A stretch of DNA of 5,529 bases, taken from assembly GCA_027063295.1 (NCBI GenBank), contig JAMORZ010000164.1:1-5529 (forward strand), read 5' to 3'. Origin of the DNA: Sulfurimonas sp. Lineage in GTDB: Bacteria > Campylobacterota > Campylobacteria > Campylobacterales > Sulfurimonadaceae. The notes beneath the pieces are model-generated. The model had not been told where the DNA came from. It did no database searches and worked only from the letters and a program-made list of their open reading frames with translations. Positions 1-5,305 of the stretch are shown here, piece by piece; position 1 is the stretch's first letter; every line of letters begins with the position of its first letter. The position numbers and the translations under genes were made by a program.

Positions 1-175
1 CAATAAACCAAGCAGAGTGAACCATCTTCTTACCAACTTTCACCTACCAAAATCAACTCTTTTGATGCTGGTTGCTTCCTTTGTTGGGCTAGAAAAAACG
101 CAAGAGCTTTATGCTGAAGCTATCAAAGAGAAGTACCGTTTTTACTCTTATGGCGATGCAATGCTTATTTTGTAA
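1..175 (+). CDS. queA: S-adenosylmethionine:tRNA ribosyltransferase-isomerase, C-terminal fragment
   Basis: The reading frame is open from the left edge (first full codon at 2) to a TAA at 173-175, giving the last 57 residues of a protein whose start lies outside the window. It contains TNFHLPKSTLLMLVASFVG followed, near the end, by YRFYSYGDAMLIL. Both are the hallmark C-terminal blocks of QueA. The family transfers and isomerises the ribosyl group of SAM onto 7-aminomethyl-7-deazaguanine (preQ1) at tRNA position 34, forming epoxyqueuosine in the cytoplasm. The end matches the normal family C-terminus, so the gene is cut only by the window edge and shows no sign of decay. Its last 11 bases overlap the 3' end of the convergent dprA gene. 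Identification is by recall of the family motifs and is very secure; whether the missing part is intact cannot be seen. Confidence 0.95.
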   Translation, partial: NKPSRVNHLLTNFHLPKSTLLMLVASFVGLEKTQELYAEAIKEKYRFYSYGDAMLIL

Positions 176-944
176 GATAGATTTTTGAGTTTTTCACCTC
201 TATCTCACCACTAAGCTCTGCTTCAAAAACTCTACTGGAAAACTTTTGAATCGCCTCATCATAAGATGGATTTTTCTTACAAAAAACTAAAAAATCATCC
301 TTCTCTTCCATTTTTGAATTTTGCACCATTCCAAACATATCTGCAAAGGCTTCTATGTCATAAATCGCTTCAGCCTCATCCTTTGCCAGCAGTCTCTGTG
401 TTGCTGAACTATCACCTATTCTATGAGGAAGTACATAAATCTTTTTACCCATCTTTTTTGCAAACTCAATACTTCTTTGTGTTCCACTTCCCTCATCTGC
501 TTCGGCAACAATTAAGACATCACCTAATGCTACTACAATCTCATTTCTTACAACAAAACTCCATGGTGTAGCCTTAAAATCTGGTTCAAACTGACTCATC
601 AGTAAACCATTAATCTCAATCTCTTCTAAGAGCTTTTTATTTACAGATGGATATTTATGTTCTAGTCCACATGGTAAAACAGCGATGGTTGATGACACTC
701 CAGCAGATTTGTGTGCTATCGCATCTATCCCCATAGCTCCTCCACTAACAATACACGCTCCTCTTGCTGAAAGAGCTTGTGCTACCTTTGCTATCATATC
801 TCTTGCATATTTTGTAGGTTTTCTGCTCCCTACAATGCTAATCTTTTTGCTCTCTAATAAACTTTTCTTACCTCGTAAGTATATAGTTTTAGGGGAAGAT
901 TTCATTTTTTGCAGTTCAATTATTGTACCACTGTATTGCATCAT
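165..944 (-). CDS. dprA: DNA-processing protein DprA (Smf), short form
   Basis: This 259-residue protein has the DprA Rossmann-like core: IVGSRKPT at 37-44, SGGAMGIDAIAHKSA at 67-81, AVLPCGLEHKYP at 88-99, SQFEPD at 117-122, and the RN-containing segment around 130-142 followed by EADEGSGT. DprA binds incoming single-stranded DNA in the cytoplasm and loads RecA during natural transformation. There is no N-terminal SAM domain, which fits the short campylobacterial form of about 257 residues. Residues 215-257 look like a reduced DML1-type winged helix. The usual FPxRNRIIAGLSD block reads FVVRNEIVVALGD, so the core RN is kept but its flanks have diverged. Two ATG codons are adjacent at 944 and 941. 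AGGCGGGA ends one base before 945, so the second ATG has the better ribosome-binding spacing. The gene starts 6-9 bp after the deacetylase stop and is probably co-transcribed and translationally coupled with it. Confidence 0.93.
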   Translation of the reverse strand: MMQYSGTIIELQKMKSSPKTIYLRGKKSLLESKKISIVGSRKPTKYARDMIAKVAQALSARGACIVSGGAMGIDAIAHKSAGVSSTIAVLPCGLEHKYPSVNKKLLEEIEINGLLMSQFEPDFKATPWSFVVRNEIVVALGDVLIVAEADEGSGTQRSIEFAKKMGKKIYVLPHRIGDSSATQRLLAKDEAEAIYDIEAFADMFGMVQNSKMEEKDDFLVFCKKNPSYDEAIQKFSSRVFEAELSGEIEVKNSKIYLTK

Positions 945-950
945 TCCCGC

Positions 951-1958
951 CTAATACAATCTATTTATATAAACAACATTTACTTCACGTAAAATAGCTT
1001 TTGATTCTTTTAAAGCTTTTAGTGTATTTGGATGAGGATGCCCTATTGCTATTGCTGTTCCATGGAGTTTTGCTGTTTTTACAGCTAGTTTAATCTGCTT
1101 TAGTACATAGGACTTTTCCATATGATGATCTAAGAAAACATCTCTTGCCATATATTTTAACCCAAAATTTTTCATCACTTTAGGTGCTTTTGTTTGTGCT
1201 GTTGTTCTACTATCTATAAAACTAATTTTATTCTCATTGAGTGCTACAACAAGACGATTCATCGAGATCTCATTTGCAGTAAACTTACTTCCTGTATGAT
1301 TGTTTATAAATTTTACACGTGGGAATAATCCTTTTAAATCTGCAATATACTGTGAAATTTTTTGTTGTGAATCACCTACATGAAGTGTAAATGGTTCCTC
1401 TTTATTCCAATGTAGTGCTTCCATTGGCAAATGGATCATATATATTTTTTCATTTTTTGCAAGTATTTGCGTGTTTGGTCTAGTTTTACTTGGTGGTAAA
1501 AAAGACATAGTTAAAGGTATGCCAACTTGTTTGATAGCTTTTACTTGCGAACGAGTTGCAACATCATCAATAATAATTGCAAGCTTAGGCTTTGTTGCAG
1601 TATGAACAACTTTTCGCTTTTGAGGTTTTGGTGGTTTTGCTAAACTTTTTGTATCGAGTTCATGAGCTGCGGAAGTATATCTTTTCTTTTCTTCTTTTTG
1701 CAGAACCTCTTGTAGGCGTTTATTGACACTCTCATCTTTTTTCACTTTCTTTTCAAGTTTTTGCAATAAAGCAAGACGTTTCTCTTTTTCTACATTCTCT
1801 TTAGCAATCACTTCAGTTTTACCATTTTCATAGCCAAAATAGTACCCTGCAACAATCCCACTTAATGCCAATGCTATGATCGATAAAAACCATGCCACAT
1901 AAGTGAGTATTTTTGTACTTTTATGAGATTTTTTCTTTAATTTTTTTTTCTTTGCCAT
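951..1958 (-). CDS. Divergent polysaccharide deacetylase, YibQ/DUF610 family, membrane-anchored
   Basis: The ATG at 1958 gives 335 residues. An in-frame GTG directly before it (1961) could add one residue, but ATG is the better choice behind the weak AAAGATAG ribosome site. The protein has a very basic N-terminus, one membrane segment at about 16-43, a charged Glu/Lys-rich coiled-coil-like stretch at about 44-93, a Pro/Lys linker, then the divergent polysaccharide deacetylase domain (Pfam Polysacc_deac_2) from about 124 to the end. Visible motifs are IIIDD with D131-D132, HLPME at 176-180, NNHTGSKFT starting at N219, FIDSR at 247-251, LDHH at 276-279 and GHPHPNTL at 306-313. These fit a NodB-like metal site in a TIM-barrel-like fold. 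The orientation is probably cytoplasmic N-terminus with the domain in the periplasm. Substrate and activity are uncertain: family members are often called deacetylases without biochemical proof. It leads a two-gene operon with dprA, though no functional link is evident. Confidence 0.88.
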   Translation of the reverse strand: MAKKKKLKKKSHKSTKILTYVAWFLSIIALALSGIVAGYYFGYENGKTEVIAKENVEKEKRLALLQKLEKKVKKDESVNKRLQEVLQKEEKKRYTSAAHELDTKSLAKPPKPQKRKVVHTATKPKLAIIIDDVATRSQVKAIKQVGIPLTMSFLPPSKTRPNTQILAKNEKIYMIHLPMEALHWNKEEPFTLHVGDSQQKISQYIADLKGLFPRVKFINNHTGSKFTANEISMNRLVVALNENKISFIDSRTTAQTKAPKVMKNFGLKYMARDVFLDHHMEKSYVLKQIKLAVKTAKLHGTAIAIGHPHPNTLKALKESKAILREVNVVYINRLY

Positions 1959-1983
1959 CACTACTATCTTTAAAATTTTTGTA

Positions 1984-1989
1984 ACTATA
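1984..1989 (-). promoter_or_regulatory. Candidate -10 box for the deacetylase-dprA operon
   Basis: Read on the - strand, TATAGT (1989 to 1984) follows a T-rich run at about 1993-2006. A start near 1977 would leave a leader of roughly 18 nt before the ATG at 1958. A perfect TTGACA occurs on the same strand at 2032-2027, but no good -10 box lies 17 bp from it. The assignment is weak because the whole region is AT-rich. Confidence 0.3.
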
Positions 1990-2053
1990 TCGTAAGAAAA
2001 ATAAAAACAAGATTTTCATGGCATTTTGTCAAAAATATAAAACAAGAGAAAAG

Positions 2054-2076
2054 TTTAAGTAACTTTTGTGTATAAT
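2054..2076 (+). promoter_or_regulatory. Vegetative sigma-70-type promoter of the rpsF operon
   Basis: A perfect TATAAT at 2071-2076 is preceded by TTTTG at 2064-2068 and by TTTAAGT at 2054-2060. The order TTTAAGT, T-run ending in G, TATAAT is the pattern described for Campylobacter RpoD promoters, although the upstream box sits closer than in the published consensus. No E. coli-like -35 box is present at the usual 17-18 bp distance, which is normal for this phylum. Transcription should start near 2082-2084, giving a leader of about 95 nt before the rpsF ATG. Confidence 0.72.
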
Positions 2077-2096
2077 CGCGAGTTCCTTTCTCTTTG

Positions 2097-2116
2097 TAAT
2101 GTCAATACTGACACTA
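2097..2116 (+). repeat. Imperfect inverted repeat / stem-loop in the rpsF leader (TGTCA-ATAC-TGACA)
   Basis: TGTCA (2100-2104) and TGACA (2109-2113) are perfect inverted copies around a 4-base loop. Past one A-C mismatch, TA (2097-2098) pairs with TA (2115-2116). It lies about 15 nt downstream of the predicted transcription start, so it could act as a small RNA hairpin or as a DNA operator for an unidentified dimeric regulator. The sequence alone does not decide between these. Confidence 0.45.
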
Positions 2117-2158
2117 TATTTAGATCCGAAAGGGAAACATTCGCCTAACAGGCATATA
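2115..2158 (+). promoter_or_regulatory. Possible structured rpsF leader, candidate S6:S18 autoregulatory RNA
   Basis: TATAT at 2115-2119 can pair with ATATA at 2154-2158 and would enclose two short hairpins. One is UCC-GAAA-GGG at 2125-2134, with a GNRA-type loop. The other is GCCT-AAC-AGGC at 2143-2153. An alternative pairing joins CGAA (2127-2130) with TTCG (2140-2143). The element ends a few bases before the rpsF ribosome-binding site. Many bacteria control rpsF through an S6:S18-binding leader containing a CCG trinucleotide. A CCG is present here at 2126-2128, but I cannot show that it sits in the required bulge. The pairings were made by eye without energy calculation. Confidence 0.33.
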
Positions 2159-2178
2159 CCAAGAGGAGATCATACTAT

Positions 2179-2586
2179 ATGAGAAAATACGAAAACTTAG
2201 TAATCGTAAAACCTACATTAACAGCAGAAGAGATTCAAGCTAGCATCAATGCTATAGAAGAGGTAATCACTTCAAACGGTGGCGAAATCGCTGCAAGAGA
2301 CACAATGGGGATGAGAAAACTTGCATACCCAATTGAAAAAAATGAGCGTGGTTACTACCATGTTGTTTATTATAGTGTAGCACCAGCTGCAATTGCTGAA
2401 ATTGAAAGACGTTTCCGTATTAACGAAGACCTTCTTCGTTTTGTTACTATCAAATATGATACAAATCGTGAAGTAGCTGCATGGAACGGTCTTGTTGAAA
2501 AAGCAAACAAAGCTCCTGAAGCTCCAAAAGCAGAAGAAGCACCAGCTGAGGAAGCTGAAGCAACTACAGAAGCAGCAGCTGAGTAA
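2179..2586 (+). CDS. rpsF: 30S ribosomal protein S6
   Basis: This 135-residue protein is S6, which binds the central domain of 16S rRNA as a heterodimer with S18 in the small-subunit platform. The N-terminal strand RKYENLVIVKPTLTAEEI, the block GMRKLAYPIEKNERGYYHVV at 44-63 and RINEDLLRFVTIKYD at 80-94 are diagnostic. The folded domain ends near residue 105. The remaining roughly 25 residues form an Ala/Glu/Pro-rich acidic tail with no aromatic residue, probably disordered. The start is set by AGGAG at 2164-2168, with a somewhat long spacing of 10 nt. It is the first gene of rpsF-ssb-rpsR, 29 bp before ssb. Expression is likely set by the strong promoter upstream and perhaps by the leader RNA. 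Identification is certain. Confidence 0.98.
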   Translation: MRKYENLVIVKPTLTAEEIQASINAIEEVITSNGGEIAARDTMGMRKLAYPIEKNERGYYHVVYYSVAPAAIAEIERRFRINEDLLRFVTIKYDTNREVAAWNGLVEKANKAPEAPKAEEAPAEEAEATTEAAAE

Positions 2587-2615
2587 GACTCTATAAGAGC
2601 TAAAAAGGAAAACCT

Positions 2616-3206
2616 ATGTTTAATAAAATCATCTTAGTTGGAAACTTAACACGTGATATCGAACTTCGCTACTCTCAAAGTGGTATGGGTATCGCAAAAA
2701 CTGCGATCGCTACAAGCCGTAAATTTACCAGTAATGGTGAAAAGAAGGAGGAAGTTTGTTTTGTGGATATTACATTTTTCGGTAGAAGTGCTGAAGTTGC
2801 CAACCAATACCTCAGAAAAGGAAGTAAAATTCTAGTTGAGGGAAGATTAAGCTTTGAACAATGGGTAGACCAAAACGGACAAAAAAGATCTAAACACTCT
2901 GTTATCGTAGAGACTATGCAAATGCTTGATTCAAAAAGTGACAATCAAGGTGGATATAATGCACCTTCGAATATGGATAACAGCCAAGCAATGGGAACTG
3001 CTCCTACTTATGGTGCTCCAGCTCAAGGTCAGGCACAAGCTTATCAAGCACCTCAGCAACAGCAACAAAGCTATGGGCAACCTGTTCCTCAACAGCAACA
3101 AGCTCCACAGCCAAGTTACAACCAAGCAGCTGAGCAAAGTCGCCAAATGCCAAATCCAGCAGATGTGCCCTCATACGATATAGATGAAGATGAAATTCCG
3201 TTTTAG
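2616..3206 (+). CDS. ssb: Single-stranded DNA-binding protein
   Basis: This 196-residue protein coats single-stranded DNA as a tetramer in replication, repair and recombination. Residues 1-106 form the OB fold, starting FNKIILVGNLTRDIELRY, with FFGRSAEVANQYLRKGSKI at 54-72 and W83. By alignment from memory, F37 and F49 occupy positions filled by Trp in E. coli SSB. Residues 107-182 are a low-complexity linker rich in Gln, Pro, Ala, Tyr and Ser, encoded by runs of CAA and CAG. The acidic tip DIDEDEIPF ends in the canonical IPF used to recruit partner proteins. AAGGAA at 2605-2610 lies 5 nt before the ATG. The gene sits between rpsF and rpsR, the standard campylobacterial arrangement, and should share their transcript. 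The gene appears intact. Confidence 0.98.
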   Translation: MFNKIILVGNLTRDIELRYSQSGMGIAKTAIATSRKFTSNGEKKEEVCFVDITFFGRSAEVANQYLRKGSKILVEGRLSFEQWVDQNGQKRSKHSVIVETMQMLDSKSDNQGGYNAPSNMDNSQAMGTAPTYGAPAQGQAQAYQAPQQQQQSYGQPVPQQQQAPQPSYNQAAEQSRQMPNPADVPSYDIDEDEIPF

Positions 3207-3233
3207 ACAATAAATAACAAAAAAGGTAATAAC

Positions 3234-3497
3234 ATGTCAGAAAAAAGAAAATACAAAAAAAGATATTGTAAATATTGTGAAGCAAAAGTTGATTTTATGG
3301 ATTACAAAGATGTTGCAAACATCCGTTTTTCACTTTCAGAAAGATATAAAATCATGCCACGCCGTTTAACTGGTAACTGTAAACGTCACCAAGATATGAT
3401 CTCAACAGTGATCAAACGTGCTCGTGCAGCTGCTTTAGTTCCATACACTGTAACTCGTAAGCAAGTTGTAACTGCACCATTTGAAAACCTAAAATAG
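3234..3497 (+). CDS. rpsR: 30S ribosomal protein S18, zinc-ligand (C+) form
   Basis: This 87-residue protein is S18, the partner of S6 on the 30S platform. Diagnostic blocks are YKDVANIRFSLSERYKI at 24-40, followed directly by MPRRLTGNCKRHQ, which ends at residue 53. C12, C15, C49 and H52 form a CxxC...CxxH set, so this is the zinc-binding version; many bacteria carry a cysteine-free version. The ribosome site is AAGG within AAAAGGT at 3221-3227, 6-7 nt from the ATG. The gene starts 27 bp after ssb and is the last of the operon. Its last codons and stop (TAG at 3495-3497) lie inside a perfect hairpin that overlaps the operon terminator. Confidence 0.98.
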   Translation: MSEKRKYKKRYCKYCEAKVDFMDYKDVANIRFSLSERYKIMPRRLTGNCKRHQDMISTVIKRARAAALVPYTVTRKQVVTAPFENLK

Positions 3498-3506
3498 GTT
3501 TTCAAA
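3480..3506 (+). repeat. Perfect 11-bp inverted repeat spanning the rpsR stop codon
   Basis: TTTGAAAACCT at 3480-3490 is the exact inverse complement of AGGTTTTCAAA at 3496-3506, with loop AAAAT. The left arm encodes the C-terminal Phe-Glu-Asn-Leu of S18, and the stop codon lies in the loop and right arm. No T-run follows it directly, so it is not itself a standard terminator. Its last three bases are also the first three of the terminator stem. Confidence 0.8.
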
Positions 3507-3531
3507 AGTCCCTTTATGGGGCTTTTTCTTT
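3504..3531 (+). terminator. Rho-independent terminator of the rpsF-ssb-rpsR operon
   Basis: AAAAGTCCC (3504-3512) pairs with GGGGCTTTT (3518-3526) around the loop TTTAT, a 9-bp stem with one G-T wobble. It is followed by T-rich sequence continuing to 3531. Distance from the rpsR stop, GC-rich stem core and T-tract are all as expected. Confidence 0.88.
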
Positions 3532-3566
3532 AAAATATTTTCTTCATCTTTATTAGGAATATTTCT

Positions 3567-3575
3567 TGCTACAAT
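3567..3575 (+). promoter_or_regulatory. Extended -10 promoter of the propeller-OmpA gene
   Basis: TGCTACAAT at 3567-3575 is an extended -10 element (TG-N-TACAAT) behind a T-rich stretch, with no convincing -35 box. The predicted start near 3582 would leave only about 13 nt of leader. The only ribosome-site candidate there is the weak AAGTAG at 3585-3590. A separate promoter is expected because a strong terminator lies just upstream. Confidence 0.5.
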
Positions 3576-3594
3576 CATCTTAAAAAGTAGTCTT

Positions 3595-5301
3595 ATGAAA
3601 CACCTTATCTATTTTCTCTTTACATTTTCTCTCTTAGCACAGACAAATGACTTTTCAATAATTATTAACAAACCTTTTAATGATGCTCTTCTAGATATTA
3701 CAGAAGACTATGACAGATCTATATCTGCAGTTGGATTTTCTAGAAACTTTCAACACACTAAAGATACACAAAAAACATATTATAATGCCTTTGATTATTT
3801 AGCACATCATTCAGAAACTCACGGTTCGCAAATGCATCTTCTTAAAATATCCTCACAAGGAGATGTTCTCTTATCTAAGTCTGCAACTCTTCCAAGGTTT
3901 AACGAAGCTGTTGCAGTGGTGAAAACACCACAAAATGGATATTTTATTGGTGGGTATACACTTGATGGCTCCTTAATAGTTAGAAAACTTGATAGTTTAG
4001 GAAACAACATCTTTACAAAAGAATTTGGTACAAAAAACTATGACAGAATGAACAATCTTATTCTTTTAAGTGATGGTGGGGTACTTACCATAGGATCTTC
4101 TATCACTTCACGTTCTACACATGATGCTATGTTTGAAACAGGACTTGGACTCAACGATATTTTCTTAACGCGCTTTTCAAAAGATGGAAGAAAACTTTGG
4201 AGTAAAAAGTATGGTACTAAGTATGATGATAGAGGAATAGATGCAGTAGAAGCTAATGATGGAAGTATAATCGTGATCTCTACAACATCTTATGATAGAC
4301 ATAAAAATGTAACCCTCATGCGCATAACAGAAAATGGAAATAAGATTTGGCTCAAACATTACAATAATGAAACTTTAACAATTCCACATAAAATTATAAG
4401 ACTACGAGATAACAACTTCCTTGCGCTACTTTCACAAGAAGATACAATGCAAAAAGAACAAATTCGTATTATCAAATTTGATCTGTATAAAAATGTACTC
4501 ATAGATAAATATATCCATACAACTTATCCATCTGCACTCAATGATATTAAAGAATTTTCTGATGGAACACTACTTGGTGTTGGTTATGTAAAAGATACAT
4601 ACAATACAGATGCCCTTACAATGGTTTTTAATTCAAACTTAGTACTTCTCAATAAAGAACACTTCGGTTCAGATAACTATGATGTGTTTAATGCAGTAAC
4701 AATCTTACATAACTCCCAAGCAGCAGCAGCTGGTATCTACACAAACGCAAACTCCCAAGAGGGAAATATGTGGATAGCAAAACTCAACAAAGATGGCACT
4801 ATGGCACAAAAGCCACAAAGTACTCCACAGATCCTTGTGCTTTTACAAAAACTCTTTGCAGAAGAGATAAAAAAAGGGCTCATCTCCATCAAAGAAGATC
4901 TCACTATCACGCTTACTGATCCATCTCTTTACTTTGCTGTTGGCAAATACAAACTCACACAAAAACAAAAAATATTTTTAGACAGTTTTGGAGATAAGCT
5001 CAGCTCTTTTATAACAAAATACAAAACACAGATAAAAACCTTAGAGATTTGTGGACATACATCAAGTGAATGGGGAGGGGTCGATTTTACACAAAGATAT
5101 CTCAACAACTCAAAACTCTCTCTTGAGAGATCTTTTGCCGTGTTAAGCTATATTTTTGCCAGACAAAACCATAAAACGCAGCAACAACTCACACAGCTGC
5201 TCAAAGGGAGTGGTGTGAGCTACTCACAAAGAGTGATGGTTGCGAACCATGAAGACAAAGCCCTATCAAGACGAGTGAGCTTTAAGATTATTCTCAAATA
5301 A
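3595..5301 (+). CDS. Exported beta-propeller-like repeat protein with C-terminal OmpA-like domain
   Basis: This 568-residue protein starts with a short signal peptide (MKHLIYFLFTFSLLA, probable cleavage before Q16) and has no lipobox. Residues about 33-405 are six repeats of about 44 residues, beginning near 78, 126, 188, 238, 288 and 338. Each follows the plan LxKxDxxGxxLWxKxxG...D...I..L.DGGxLxxG.., typical of beta-propeller proteins. A half repeat at each end (33-50 and 390-404) could close the ring as a seventh blade. Residues about 431-568 are an OmpA-like domain: TDPSLYFAVGKYKLT at 441-455, GHTSSEWGG at 487-495, NSKLSLERS at 505-513 and SRRVSFKI at 558-565. Such domains bind peptidoglycan, so a periplasmic, wall-attached protein is likely. 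The Asp expected after GHT is Ser (S490). The propeller's ligand is unknown. The gene is monocistronic, between a terminator and a convergent gene. Confidence 0.85.
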   Translation: MKHLIYFLFTFSLLAQTNDFSIIINKPFNDALLDITEDYDRSISAVGFSRNFQHTKDTQKTYYNAFDYLAHHSETHGSQMHLLKISSQGDVLLSKSATLPRFNEAVAVVKTPQNGYFIGGYTLDGSLIVRKLDSLGNNIFTKEFGTKNYDRMNNLILLSDGGVLTIGSSITSRSTHDAMFETGLGLNDIFLTRFSKDGRKLWSKKYGTKYDDRGIDAVEANDGSIIVISTTSYDRHKNVTLMRITENGNKIWLKHYNNETLTIPHKIIRLRDNNFLALLSQEDTMQKEQIRIIKFDLYKNVLIDKYIHTTYPSALNDIKEFSDGTLLGVGYVKDTYNTDALTMVFNSNLVLLNKEHFGSDNYDVFNAVTILHNSQAAAAGIYTNANSQEGNMWIAKLNKDGTMAQKPQSTPQILVLLQKLFAEEIKKGLISIKEDLTITLTDPSLYFAVGKYKLTQKQKIFLDSFGDKLSSFITKYKTQIKTLEICGHTSSEWGGVDFTQRYLNNSKLSLERSFAVLSYIFARQNHKTQQQLTQLLKGSGVSYSQRVMVANHEDKALSRRVSFKIILK

Positions 5302-5305
5302 TCTT
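5284..5305. repeat. Perfect 9-bp inverted repeat at convergent gene ends, possible weak bidirectional terminator
   Basis: AAGATTATT (5284-5292) and AATAATCTT (5297-5305) are exact inverse complements around CTCA. The repeat contains the TAA stop at 5299-5301 and fills the 4-bp gap before the convergent gene's stop. The stem is very AT-rich and neither side has a proper T-run, so terminator function is uncertain although the position suits one. Confidence 0.5.

Noticed and set aside
175..205. AGATAGA...TCTATCT dyad as a queA terminator
   Set aside because: The stem is only 7 bp, AT-rich, has a 17-nt loop and no following T-run, and it lies in the dprA coding region.
266..571. 101-residue + strand frame opposite dprA
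   Set aside because: It is antisense to a gene with clear DprA motifs, and its own His/Leu/Phe-rich sequence has no recognisable domain.
2581..2599. Small hairpins GAGT-AAG-ACTC and CTCT-ATA-AGAG between rpsF and ssb
   Set aside because: They are only 4 bp each, overlap one another, and are of a kind expected by chance; no T-run follows.
3030..3130. CAA/CAG runs in ssb as a phase-variable or unstable repeat
   Set aside because: The runs are short and interrupted, and CAA/CAG codon mixing makes slippage unlikely. Gln-rich SSB linkers are normal, and length changes of whole codons would not switch the gene off.
2926..3183. 85-residue + strand frame inside ssb
   Set aside because: It is an out-of-frame shadow of the low-complexity SSB linker with no ribosome site or family motif.
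3004..3285. 93-residue - strand frame opposite ssb and rpsR
   Set aside because: It lies antisense to two certain genes. Its Leu/Val-rich composition is what the reverse complement of a CAA/CAG-rich linker produces.
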